A DNA stretch of 64,000 nt from Vibrio sp. B1FLJ16 (lineage in GTDB: Bacteria > Pseudomonadota > Gammaproteobacteria > Enterobacterales > Vibrionaceae): NCBI RefSeq assembly GCF_905175385.1, contig NZ_HG992749.1, forward strand, positions 868,001 to 932,000, given 5' to 3'. Shown piece by piece: positions 55,640 to 64,000 of the stretch. Below the pieces are notes generated by a model that was not told the DNA's origin, ran no database searches, and worked only from the letters and a program-made list of their open reading frames with translations. The stretch's first letter is position 1, and the number at the start of each line of letters is the position of its first letter. The position numbers were made by a program, and so were the translations under genes.

Positions 55640-57270
55640 TGTTTCCTGATATGAAAGAGCCTGAGATGAATTCGTCGGGGTTTACTCCCTGGCCAGATGA
55701 ACTAGCTCGTCAATATCAAGATGCAGGTTACTGGACAGAGCAAACCATTCCACAGATGCTTGAAGTCAGTGCTCAGAGGTATCCGGAGCAGGTAGCGCTC
55801 GTCGCTGGCGATCAGCAATGGACTTACCGAGAGTTATCTGATCAGGTTAATGCTCTGGCAGCAGGCTTCCAGCAAAAGCTGAAATTACAGCCTGGTGATA
55901 AAGCGGTGTTGCATTTACCTAATATGGGCTCCTTTTACCTGAGTTTCTTTGCGCTGCTGAAAATTGGGGTTCAGCCGGTGTTAGCTTTGCCTGCACACAG
56001 GCAATATGAGATTCGTTACTTTTGTCATTTTACTAAGGCAAAAGTACTGATCACAGCGCCGCAAGTCGGTGTTGATACGGCAGACATTGCACAAAAAATC
56101 GCAGCTGAATTACCGACACTAGAGACTGTTGTCTGGGCTGGCGATAAAAGCTTAAAGCCAGTCGATAGTGTTGAACTGGAATCGCTTGTTTTACCAAACG
56201 TGGCGTGTGCTCCCCAAACTGAGCAAGACTTTGCTTTCTTCCAGCTATCGGGTGGTACGACAGGCACACCAAAGCTTATCCCACGTACACATATGGACTA
56301 TCTTTACAGCGTCCGAGCTAGCAATGAGGAATGCCATTTTTCAGCGCGAACTCGCTACTTGTGTGTTCTGCCAGCTGCACATAACTTCCCGTTGAGCTCC
56401 CCTGGGGCATTGGGATGCTTTATGGCTGGTGGAACCGTGGTGCTCTCGCTGGATCCTAGTCCGCAGACCGCATTCCGGTTGATTGAAAAACATCATATTA
56501 CGGTTGCAGCATTGGTGCCGCCGTTGGCGTTGCTATGGCTGGATGAAGCGGAACGTACAAAACATGACATTAGCTCTCTGGAGGTTCTTCAGGTCGGCGG
56601 GGCGCGATTTAGTGAATCGGCCGCAAAACGTGTCAAACCAACGCTGAAGTGCACTTTACAGCAAGTGTTTGGTATGGCGGAAGGGTTGGTGAACTACACC
56701 CGGTTAGATGATCCTGAATCGGTGATTGTCGCAACACAAGGCCGTCCGATGTCACCGGCTGATGAAATTTTAGTAGTCAACGAAATGGGTGAGCCAGTAC
56801 CTCGGGGAACCGCTGGAATGTTGTGTACCCGCGGCCCATACACCATTCGCGGGTACTACAACGCCCCCGAACACAATGAGCGTGCCTTTATCTCCGGAGG
56901 CTACTACCGAACCGGTGATGTGGTGGTGTTAACCCATGACGGTAACCTGCAAGTGGTCGGGCGCGACAAAGAACAAATTAATCGTGGTGGAGAGAAGATT
57001 GCCGCCCAAGAGGTAGAGAATCATCTGATGGCACATGAAACCGTGCACGATGCCGCGGTTATTGCGATACCGGATGATTATCTCGGAGAGCGCAGTTGTG
57101 CCGCATTGGTGTGTCTTGATCAAAAGCCGAAACCGATTGAAATCAAGCGCTTCCTGAGAAGCCGGGGCTTAGCCGACTTTAAGATCCCTGACCGGGTCAT
57201 TTTTGTTGATGTGCTACCGAAAACGCCGGTCGGAAAGATCAACAAAAACAAACTCCTTGAGTTGATTTAG
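55636..57270 (+). CDS. entE: 2,3-dihydroxybenzoate-AMP ligase (EntE/VibE-like)
   Basis: Adenylates 2,3-dihydroxybenzoate and loads it on the aryl-carrier domain of EntB. The 544 residues match EntE closely: FFQLSGGTTGTPKLIPRTH near 195, PAAHNFPLSSPGALG near 245, LQQVFGMAEGLVNYTRLDD near 340, and the C-terminal KEQINRGGEKIAAQEVE with the catalytic lysine near the end (TPVGKINKNK). It overlaps the end of entC; GTG at 55636 and ATG at 55639 are both possible with GGAGG just upstream. Confidence 0.94.
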   Translation: MMFPDMKEPEMNSSGFTPWPDELARQYQDAGYWTEQTIPQMLEVSAQRYPEQVALVAGDQQWTYRELSDQVNALAAGFQQKLKLQPGDKAVLHLPNMGSFYLSFFALLKIGVQPVLALPAHRQYEIRYFCHFTKAKVLITAPQVGVDTADIAQKIAAELPTLETVVWAGDKSLKPVDSVELESLVLPNVACAPQTEQDFAFFQLSGGTTGTPKLIPRTHMDYLYSVRASNEECHFSARTRYLCVLPAAHNFPLSSPGALGCFMAGGTVVLSLDPSPQTAFRLIEKHHITVAALVPPLALLWLDEAERTKHDISSLEVLQVGGARFSESAAKRVKPTLKCTLQQVFGMAEGLVNYTRLDDPESVIVATQGRPMSPADEILVVNEMGEPVPRGTAGMLCTRGPYTIRGYYNAPEHNERAFISGGYYRTGDVVVLTHDGNLQVVGRDKEQINRGGEKIAAQEVENHLMAHETVHDAAVIAIPDDYLGERSCAALVCLDQKPKPIEIKRFLRSRGLADFKIPDRVIFVDVLPKTPVGKINKNKLLELI

Positions 57271-57328
57271 CCCACCTCACCAGATTTTAGCCAGAAATTT
57301 CCATCACTAATTTTAGGAGAAATGCCCC

Positions 57329-58207
57329 ATGGCAATTCCATCTATCGCGGGTTATCCGCTGTCTAAATCGATCCCGAAAAACCGCGTTTCCTGGCAGGTC
57401 GAGCCAGAGCGTGCTGTGTTATTAATACACGACATGCAGCAGTATTTTCTTAATTTTTATGACCTCAACAGCGAGCTGATACAAACGCTCACGGAGAATA
57501 TCCAGGAGATAAAACAAGCCTGCATTGAAGCTGCTATTCCTGTGGTTTACACCGCTCAGCCGGGTGACCAGCGCCAGGAAGACCGTGCTTTACTGACGGA
57601 CTTCTGGGGACCGGGTCTTATAGCCGATGACACTGTCACGCGAATTCTGCCTGCTCTTGCCCCAACTGAACAAGACATTGTGTATACAAAGTGGCGCTAC
57701 AGTGCCTTCCAGCGCACACCGCTTAAATCCATGCTGGATGAAACAGGCCGCGATCAACTGATCATCGTGGGTATCTATGCGCATATTGGTTGTATGCAGA
57801 CCGCGGCAGAAGCATTCATGACCGACATTCAGGCATTTATGGTCTCTGACGCAGTAGCAGATTTCTCTGAAAGCGACCATGAAATGGCGCTTAATTATGT
57901 CGCGGGACGGTGTGGCTACGTGCTGGATAAACAGCAACTGCTGCAACAGGTCAGTGATGTACCGGGTGTACATACGATTCCTCAGTCTGAGCAAGATTTA
58001 GCTCAGCAACTGGCTGCTTTACTTGATGTCTCTGTTGATGAAATTGAAGCTGACGACAGTCTGCTGGATTTCGGTCTTGATTCGGTTCGGATCATGTCTC
58101 TGGTTGGAGACTGGCAGCAAGCCGGACTGGATGTGAGCTTTATGGAGCTTGCCGCTCAGCCTTGTTTGGCGCATTGGTGGCAGTTAATCGAGAAGAAAAG
58201 CGCCTAG
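57329..58207 (+). CDS. entB: Isochorismatase with aryl-carrier domain (EntB/VibB-like)
   Basis: Bifunctional: the N-terminal domain (about 1-205) hydrolyses isochorismate to 2,3-dihydro-DHB; the C-terminal ArCP (about 215-290) carries the activated catechol. Asp35 in LLIHDMQQYF, KWRYSAFQRT near 115 and YAHIGCMQTAAEAFM near 150 are isochorismatase features. The phosphopantetheine site is Ser252 in LLDFGLDSVRIMSL. A GGAGAA ribosome site precedes the ATG. Within the siderophore operon, 58 bp after entE. Confidence 0.94.
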   Translation: MAIPSIAGYPLSKSIPKNRVSWQVEPERAVLLIHDMQQYFLNFYDLNSELIQTLTENIQEIKQACIEAAIPVVYTAQPGDQRQEDRALLTDFWGPGLIADDTVTRILPALAPTEQDIVYTKWRYSAFQRTPLKSMLDETGRDQLIIVGIYAHIGCMQTAAEAFMTDIQAFMVSDAVADFSESDHEMALNYVAGRCGYVLDKQQLLQQVSDVPGVHTIPQSEQDLAQQLAALLDVSVDEIEADDSLLDFGLDSVRIMSLVGDWQQAGLDVSFMELAAQPCLAHWWQLIEKKSA

Positions 58208-58240
58208 CGCCCGACAAGGACAAGTAGCAAAGGAACGAAT

Positions 58241-61200
58241 ATGTACGATTTACCCTATACTGTGGAGCAACTGCTTCCGCTTACTGATGCTCAGGCCGGT
58301 ATCTGGTTTGCTCAGCTTCGCGACCCGGAAAATCCGATATACAAAACCGGCGAATACCTGGTTATTGACGGCAGGGTTGATGAGCCTTGTTTTGTCGAGG
58401 CGGTGAAAACCGCACTGGATGAGGTCGACTCACTGCATGCAAAATTTGTCACAACCACCGAAGGGCCCCGTATGGTGATTGAGCGACAAGCCTGGCAAGT
58501 GGATCGCTTAGATTTATCTTCTGAGTCGGACCCGCTCGACACTGCTGTTGAGTGGATGAAGTTGCAGCTTAAAGAACCGGTTAATTTAGAGCAGGGGCCA
58601 CTGTTTGCAATGGCGCTGATAAAACTGGCGGAAGACAAGTTTGTCTGGTTCTTATCGCTGCACCATATCGCGATTGATGGCTACAGCATGTCACTGATCG
58701 TTTCCCGAGTAGCGCATATTTATAGTCAGCTTATTAAAGGAGAACAGTTTGATAAGGTCGAGTTTGTTGACCAGCAAGCATTGTTAAAAGAAGACGATGA
58801 CTACAAAGCTTCGGAGAAATATCAGAAAGATCGCGCGTTTTATTTGCAGCGTTATGCCGACCATTCGGATACAGTGAACCTGGCTGGTCAGCCAACCGTT
58901 ACCTCTGATCACTTCCTGCGTCTTAAGGGCGTCATGCCCGTCAGTGACTTTCAGCAAATGGAACTGCTTGCCAAGCAGTGTCGCACTCACTGGTACAGTG
59001 TGCTTATCGCTTCTATTGCCGCTTATGTTCACCGTATGACTCGCTCTAAAGAAGTGGTACTAGGCGTTCCGTTAATGGGGCGTCTCGGGTCGGTGGCAAT
59101 TCAAACCCCAGCGATGCGGGTTAATATTCTGCCGGTACGAGTTAGCTTTGAAGAAGGGCTGGATATCAAAACGCTGGTTAAACAGGTAAACCAGGAGTTC
59201 TCATCGGTTCGTCGTCATCAGGGTTATCGTTATGAAGAGTTACACCGTGAACTCCACTTAGTGAAAGACAACCGCAATCTGTTTGGCCCGCTGGTAAATA
59301 TCATGCCATTTGATTATGAGCACAAGTTTGGCGAGCTGAAATCCAAGGCGCACAACCTTTCGTCCGGGCCGGTGGATGACATTTCACTTTACTGTTATGA
59401 GCTTGGCGGCGAACTGCACGTCGACATGGATGCCAACCCGGAGCTGTATTCAGAACGTGATATTCAGGAGCACCAACAACGCTTGTTCCATTTTATGAGT
59501 GACTTTTTTGCAGTTTCTCGTGAGCTAACAGCAAGCCAATATAAAGTCAGTGATGTCAGTCTGTTGCTGGCTGGCGAACGGGAAAAAGTCCTCAGCAGCT
59601 GGAATGATACCCATCATCCTGTTCCCGAAACCACTTTATCTGCACTGATGGCAAGACAACGAATCTTAACGCCACACACAACCGCACTAATCGTGGAAGA
59701 TAAACAGCTCACTTATGAGCAGTTAGGAAGAAAGGTCTATTCATTGATGAACTGGCTGTTCGCTCAAGGCGTTGAAGCGGGAGACCGAATCGCGGTGTGC
59801 GTACCGAGAAGTGAAGAACTGATCGTTGTCCAACAAGCCATTCTTGCTGCCGGAGCGGTTTATGTGCCGATTGACCCTGATTATCCAGAAGGTCGTATTC
59901 ACTACATGTTGGAATCTTCTGCTCCTAGGTTTGTGTTCTCTACTTCAGTATTGCAATCCAAATTGCCACCAAAGGTGGAGATAAGACTGGTTGATGACGA
60001 CACGTTGCCGACAATTTACACCAGCGTGGAACCATTGCCGCCTCAAGTTCAGCCAGAGCCACATTCACCTGCTTATATGATTTATACCTCAGGTTCGACC
60101 GGTAAACCTAAAGGCGTGGTGGTCAGTCATGATGCAATAGTGAACCGTCTGTTATGGATGCACGACCAATACCCAATAGGTGCAACTGATCGTGTACTAC
60201 AAAAAACACCTGCCGGTTTTGATGTGTCGGTGTGGGAATTTTTCTGGCCCATGATTGTCGGTTCTTGTCTGGTAGTGGCAAAACCGGACGGACACAAAGA
60301 TCCCGTTTACTTGCAGGAGCTGATTAATAAAGAGCAGATCACCACAATGCATTTTGTTCCCTCAATGCTGCAGATTTTTGTACAGCAAGCGAATCCTCAG
60401 AGATGCCAGAGTTTACGTCAGGTATTTTGTAGCGGGGAGGCATTGCCGGTTGAACTGGTGAATCAATATTATCAATCCTTTAATACGCCGTTGCACAACT
60501 TATATGGTCCGACTGAGGCTGCGGTTGATGTGACTTTCTGGCCAAGCGAAGCCAATACGCAAGCCAGTTCGATACCAATTGGCCGCCCAGTGTGGAATAC
60601 GCAAATCTACATTCTGGATGATGCTCTAAATCCGGTTCCGCCGGGTGTTGTAGGGCATCTGTATATTGCAGGCCGCCAGCTTGCGCTCGGGTATCATGGT
60701 CAGCCGGAGCTAACAGCAGAGCGGTTTATTGACAATCCATTTGGTGCGAAAGGAAGCCGCATGTATTTGTCTGGCGATCTGGCACGCTGGCGTGATGACG
60801 GCGCAATTGAGTACTGCGGGCGTAGTGATTTTCAGGTTAAGATCCGTGGTTTCCGTATTGAGCTGGAAGAGATTGAAAATGCGTTAGCCAGTCATCCTGA
60901 TGTGGCACACGTTGCGGTGCTGGCACAAGAGTACAGCGATGGTGATAAACGTCTTGTGGCGTATGTCATTGCAGAAGGGGCTGAGCAATCTATTGATACG
61001 ACTATGCTACAGAAATATCTTGCTGAACCGCTGCCTGATTACATGATACCAAGCTACTTTGTTCTGCTTGATGCCTTCCCGCTCACACCAAACGGAAAGC
61101 TCGATCGCAATGCGCTACCAAAACCTGATTTATCGGGTCAGGTCGGAACCAAAGGACCGAGCAATTTGGTTGAAGAGCGCTTGTGCAAGTTGTTCTGTCA

Positions 61201-62188
61201 GTTACTGGAGTTGCCTGCTGTTGGTGTTGACGACAACTTCTTCGAACTAGGCGGTCATTCTTTGCTAGCCGCGCAGCTTATTGCGCATGTGAAAGAGATC
61301 ATGGGTATCGAACTATCACTGGCCGCTGTGTTTGAGTCGCCAACCGTTGCCGGAATCGCAGCTAAACTGAATGGCAGTGAAAGTGATGAAGCGCTCAACA
61401 TGCTATTGCCATTGCGTAAGCGCGAGGGTAAAGCGGCGATATTCTGTGTTCACCCTGCTGGTGGTTTAAGCTGGTGTTACGCTGCGCTGACACCGATTAT
61501 TCCGTCTAATATTCCTTTGTACGGAGTTCAGGCACGTAACCTTGGTGACCCGTCGGCACCGTTACCGAAAAGTATGATGGAGATGGCGGAAGATTATGTC
61601 GCGGCAATTCGCAAGGAACAACCTTTTGGGCCATACCATCTGCTTGGCTGGTCTATTGGTGGCATGATTGCGCATTTGATGGCGGGTATCCTGCAAAAGC
61701 AGGGGCAGGAAGTGGGTTTGCTAACCCTACTTGATTCCTACCCGACAGAGCAGTGGCAAACCATGAATCCTCCGGGAGAAGAGCAAGCATTGGGAGCTCT
61801 GATTCGAATGGCAGGTGTCGAGTTTGATGAATCCGCACATAGCAGCATTACTAAGCCTGAAGTGATCGATATTCTCCAAGATGCAGGATCGTCGATGGCT
61901 CATCTGAGTTCAGAGACCATATCGGCGATGATTGAAGTGGTGATCAACAACAACCATCGCGTAAGAGACGCGGTAGATTACCGTTATCAGGGCGATATGC
62001 TGTTCTTTAATGCTGAGAAACCACCAGAAGAGTCATTCCTGGATCGTAACGGATGGTTTAACTATATGGATGGTAATATCAATGTTGTGGATGTTAACTG
62101 TATCCACCGGGACATGATGCGACCTGATATGTTGCGTCTGATTGGAACCCGTATGGTCGAAGAACTGAGAGTGAAATTTGATGTCTGA
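58241..62188 (+). CDS. entF: EntF-type nonribosomal peptide synthetase (C-A-T-TE), serine-activating
   Basis: A 1315-residue synthetase, close in length to E. coli EntF (1293), not the multi-domain VibF. Condensation domain about 1-440 with HHIAIDG (His141, His142, Asp146); adenylation about 460-960 with YTSGSTGKPKG; carrier domain with Ser1007 in LGGHSLLAAQ; thioesterase with Ser1138 in LLGWSIGGM and a C-terminal histidine in CIHRDMM. The specificity-pocket segments FDVSVWEFFWP, MHFVPSML, VFCSGEAL and NLYGPTEAAVDV match those I recall for EntF, predicting L-serine. It should condense DHB with serine and release a cyclic lactone. In the Harveyi clade the homolog is AebF. Confidence 0.94.
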   Translation: MYDLPYTVEQLLPLTDAQAGIWFAQLRDPENPIYKTGEYLVIDGRVDEPCFVEAVKTALDEVDSLHAKFVTTTEGPRMVIERQAWQVDRLDLSSESDPLDTAVEWMKLQLKEPVNLEQGPLFAMALIKLAEDKFVWFLSLHHIAIDGYSMSLIVSRVAHIYSQLIKGEQFDKVEFVDQQALLKEDDDYKASEKYQKDRAFYLQRYADHSDTVNLAGQPTVTSDHFLRLKGVMPVSDFQQMELLAKQCRTHWYSVLIASIAAYVHRMTRSKEVVLGVPLMGRLGSVAIQTPAMRVNILPVRVSFEEGLDIKTLVKQVNQEFSSVRRHQGYRYEELHRELHLVKDNRNLFGPLVNIMPFDYEHKFGELKSKAHNLSSGPVDDISLYCYELGGELHVDMDANPELYSERDIQEHQQRLFHFMSDFFAVSRELTASQYKVSDVSLLLAGEREKVLSSWNDTHHPVPETTLSALMARQRILTPHTTALIVEDKQLTYEQLGRKVYSLMNWLFAQGVEAGDRIAVCVPRSEELIVVQQAILAAGAVYVPIDPDYPEGRIHYMLESSAPRFVFSTSVLQSKLPPKVEIRLVDDDTLPTIYTSVEPLPPQVQPEPHSPAYMIYTSGSTGKPKGVVVSHDAIVNRLLWMHDQYPIGATDRVLQKTPAGFDVSVWEFFWPMIVGSCLVVAKPDGHKDPVYLQELINKEQITTMHFVPSMLQIFVQQANPQRCQSLRQVFCSGEALPVELVNQYYQSFNTPLHNLYGPTEAAVDVTFWPSEANTQASSIPIGRPVWNTQIYILDDALNPVPPGVVGHLYIAGRQLALGYHGQPELTAERFIDNPFGAKGSRMYLSGDLARWRDDGAIEYCGRSDFQVKIRGFRIELEEIENALASHPDVAHVAVLAQEYSDGDKRLVAYVIAEGAEQSIDTTMLQKYLAEPLPDYMIPSYFVLLDAFPLTPNGKLDRNALPKPDLSGQVGTKGPSNLVEERLCKLFCQLLELPAVGVDDNFFELGGHSLLAAQLIAHVKEIMGIELSLAAVFESPTVAGIAAKLNGSESDEALNMLLPLRKREGKAAIFCVHPAGGLSWCYAALTPIIPSNIPLYGVQARNLGDPSAPLPKSMMEMAEDYVAAIRKEQPFGPYHLLGWSIGGMIAHLMAGILQKQGQEVGLLTLLDSYPTEQWQTMNPPGEEQALGALIRMAGVEFDESAHSSITKPEVIDILQDAGSSMAHLSSETISAMIEVVINNNHRVRDAVDYRYQGDMLFFNAEKPPEESFLDRNGWFNYMDGNINVVDVNCIHRDMMRPDMLRLIGTRMVEELRVKFDV

Positions 62189-63125
62189 ATCTGGTAATTC
62201 AATAGCGCCAGAGCATAAGTGGGAGGGGAGTCTTTCCCCTCTGACTTTCTTCAGGGGTAAGCTTGAATCCGGCGCTGTTTTAGCGATTGGTGAAGCACAC
62301 TGGTATGTCGGTCTGTTTGAGCAAATGACACAGGTATTGCTCTCTCCCGAGCTGGATGGTGTGTTTAGTTATTTGTTTGTTGAGTTCGGTAATGCAAAAC
62401 ATCAGGCGTTGTTAAACGACTATTTGCGCGGAAAGGCGATTTCTGAGGATGAGCTGGCGGCAGTATGGCTCGACTCCATCGCATTTCCTGCATGGTTGCA
62501 TCCCTGCTATGGTGAATTTTTCCGAAGACTTAAAGAAGCAAACCGATCGCGTAAGACGCCTCTCGAAGTTATCCTGACGGAACCAGCATTCAACTGGCAA
62601 GATATTGATAATCCGGCTCAACTTGCCAGGCTGAATGTCGGGCGAGATCAGGCTTTTCTCGACGGTATTCGCAGGGTAAAGAAAGCCACCGGACAAGGCG
62701 TGGTGGTACTGGTCGGTGCGAGGCACATTATCAAGTGTTCGCCCGTTTCGGGACCAGCACTCCATCAGCCATTTGGTGTGCTGGCCGGGCAGATGTTTGT
62801 TGAGCAATATGTTTCTGTCTGGCCGCATATGCTGCCGACGGAACTTGATCCGGATAACGCCACATATGGCGTCTATTCCACTCAACAGCCAGCGTTTAGC
62901 CAGATGTCCTTTGTCGATTTGGTTCCAAATAGACTACCAGTGAATCCATACCCAGATATATCAGTTGCTCAGCTGATCGATGCATACTGGTATTTGGGGC
63001 CGCAGTGTAGAAAACTGGATGCCGCTGGTATTGATATACCGCAGGTGTGGAAAGCGCGTCTCAAACAGAGGCTGCCACTTGTTAATGAACGCCAGAGCAC
63101 CGTTATCCAAAAGGTCATTGAATGA
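62181..63125 (+). CDS. Cytoplasmic ChaN/TraB/EreA-like protein coupled to the synthetase gene
   Basis: A 314-residue paralog of the lipoprotein at 53052 but without signal peptide, so probably cytoplasmic. The shared pattern is clear: Glu38 and His40 in AIGEAHWYV, Glu68 in FVEFGNAKHQ, Glu134 in LTEPAFNWQ and His182 in VGARHIIK. Its ATG lies within the last codons of the synthetase gene (8-base overlap), so translation is coupled and expression should follow siderophore synthesis. Function unknown. A role in ester hydrolysis of the siderophore is possible but unproven. Confidence 0.8.
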   Translation: MSESGNSIAPEHKWEGSLSPLTFFRGKLESGAVLAIGEAHWYVGLFEQMTQVLLSPELDGVFSYLFVEFGNAKHQALLNDYLRGKAISEDELAAVWLDSIAFPAWLHPCYGEFFRRLKEANRSRKTPLEVILTEPAFNWQDIDNPAQLARLNVGRDQAFLDGIRRVKKATGQGVVVLVGARHIIKCSPVSGPALHQPFGVLAGQMFVEQYVSVWPHMLPTELDPDNATYGVYSTQQPAFSQMSFVDLVPNRLPVNPYPDISVAQLIDAYWYLGPQCRKLDAAGIDIPQVWKARLKQRLPLVNERQSTVIQKVIE

Positions 63126-63141
63126 TAAGTTTCAACAGGCC

Positions 63142-63867
63142 CTAAATTAAGTAACACAGCGAGAGAACGTATTGTTCGGTAAAACAATAGTGCCCTTGGA
63201 ATTCTAGCTCTGGCAATCTGGATTGGAGATCACTTCGGTTATCTCCAATTAGTTCAAACTGAAATTGTCCGCTGTTATCCGTTTCTGGCTGCAACGTGAT
63301 TTCCGCATCAAGAAAGTCGAAATACACCTTCACAAACGGAAATAGGCACTTAAAAAGGCTCTCTTTGATACTGAAGATCAGAATGTTCGGAATGGTTTCT
63401 GTTTCTGTTAACCAAGACTGTTCATTGCGTGTGTACACAACAGAAAAAAGGTGCTTGTCGAGCGGGTGGTTGTTCTCCACGTCAATACCGATACTTGCCA
63501 CGTCATTTTTGAGTGCGCAGGCAGCAAGACAAATCGAGTCAGTATGACTAATACTGCCGCTGATCGTTGCAGGGAAAACAGGCTCTCTAGATGCTCCGAC
63601 CAAAATCGGTAGGCAGTCTGCAAATACATTATTTGGTATCAGCTTTTTGATGGCAACACGGGCAGCGTGGCGACCAGCACGGAATTCTTGCTGGCGCTTG
63701 TTCACTGCTTTCTGAATGTATTTCTCTTCCAAAGGTAAGCCATATTTCGAATACATATCCGGTGTGGCTTTCACAAGCTGAATAACAGGTTGATTACTCT
63801 CAACGCAGCAGCACGACGGCTCGAGAATCGTATCTAATCTGATATTTTTCCATTTTTTGCAATTCAA
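63142..63867 (-). CDS. entD: Phosphopantetheinyl transferase (EntD/VibD-like)
   Basis: Attaches phosphopantetheine to the carrier domains of EntB and EntF. Motifs: GSISHTDS, SIGIDVENNHPL and FSIKESLFKCLFPF, all standard for Sfp/EntD types. The frame is open as far as 63963, but the first part overlaps a Fur-box region and reads like non-coding sequence. I place the start at TTG 63867, with GAGGTGG 8 bases upstream, giving 241 residues; GTG 63879 is another choice. Converges on the ChaN-like gene with only 16 bp between the stops. Confidence 0.88.
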   Translation of the reverse strand: MNCKKWKNIRLDTILEPSCCCVESNQPVIQLVKATPDMYSKYGLPLEEKYIQKAVNKRQQEFRAGRHAARVAIKKLIPNNVFADCLPILVGASREPVFPATISGSISHTDSICLAACALKNDVASIGIDVENNHPLDKHLFSVVYTRNEQSWLTETETIPNILIFSIKESLFKCLFPFVKVYFDFLDAEITLQPETDNSGQFQFELIGDNRSDLQSRLPELEFQGHYCFTEQYVLSLCYLI

Positions 63868-63890
63868 AATACAGTCCACCTCAAAACACA

Positions 63891-63921
63891 AATGATAATG
63901 CAATTGATAATTATTGTTATT
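63891..63921. promoter_or_regulatory. Overlapping Fur boxes between entD and the gene at the right edge
   Basis: AATGATAATG followed by CAATTGATAATTATTGTTAT contains two overlapping Fur-type arrays (AATGATAAT and GATAATTATTGTTAT). It lies just upstream of the proposed entD start and 65-95 bp before a GTG on the other strand, so it could control both directions. Confidence 0.8.
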
Positions 63922-63985
63922 TATATATTTTTTTATTACAGTTGGCGAGGTTAATTCATACAAAAAATAGATATAAGGATATGCA

Positions 63986-64000
63986 GTGAATACTTTAGTA
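63986..64000 (+). CDS. Start of an unidentified gene (cut by window edge)
   Basis: GTG at 63986 reads MNTLV and has AAGGA 6 bases upstream (63975-63979). Only five codons are visible, so the product cannot be named. An iron-related gene such as a receptor, permease or esterase would fit the Fur-box neighbourhood. Confidence 0.45.

Overview
This window looks like a stretch of a Vibrio main chromosome, probably from the Harveyi clade or a close relative. The evidence is gene content and order (nag, glnS-fur, fldA-ybfF-seqA-pgm, gltA/sdh/suc, znu, feo, argS, fadD-rnd, minCDE, folD), Vibrio-style ATACCAATC and ATACCCAAAT palindromic repeats, and family members such as DUF3581, YcgL and a FeoC without cysteines. 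The genus call comes from recognising protein families and was not confirmed by a search.

Layout. Positions 1-5.8 kb hold N-acetylglucosamine uptake and catabolism (nagC start, nagA, divergent nagE), glnS and the iron regulator fur. From 6 to 12.6 kb there are a DUF4442 protein, flavodoxin, a small membrane protein, esterase YbfF, replication regulator SeqA, phosphoglucomutase, a DUF1853 protein and a Nif3-type protein. From 12.7 to 24.1 kb lies the TCA block: gltA facing away from sdhCDAB-sucABCD. From 24.1 to 34.2 kb is a metal block: znuBC/znuA around a near-perfect Zur box, a very large membrane-anchored AraC-type regulator with a degenerate kinase region, and feoABC. From 34.2 to 50.5 kb is housekeeping: a HIT protein, argS with an apparent one-base frameshift, yecM, purU, yoaA, tsaB, slp, an alpha/beta hydrolase, fadD, rnd, minCDE, ycgL, a lytic transglycosylase and folD, followed by tRNA-Arg(UCU).

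From 52.1 kb to the right edge is an iron-regulated catecholate siderophore locus of the enterobactin type. EntA-, EntC-, EntE-, EntB-, EntF- and EntD-like proteins make 2,3-dihydroxybenzoate, load it on the EntB carrier domain and condense it with serine on a C-A-T-TE synthetase. The serine-recognition motifs of that synthetase match those of EntF as I recall them. Three Fur-box-like regions sit at the three promoter regions. Vibrios of this clade are known to make amphi-enterobactin with such a synthetase; whether this strain makes that or plain enterobactin cannot be read from this window.

The most interesting feature is a pair of paralogous ChaN/TraB/EreA-superfamily proteins. One is a predicted lipoprotein behind its own Fur-box-like site. 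The other has no signal peptide and overlaps the end of the synthetase gene. Related erythromycin esterases act on a macrolactone, and no Fes-type trilactone esterase is visible here, so a role in siderophore hydrolysis is a testable but unproven idea. Also notable are the AraC regulator, in which the usual kinase histidine is a glutamine; a 270-bp MITE-like element that can fold as a three-way junction; and patterned direct repeats upstream of feoA.
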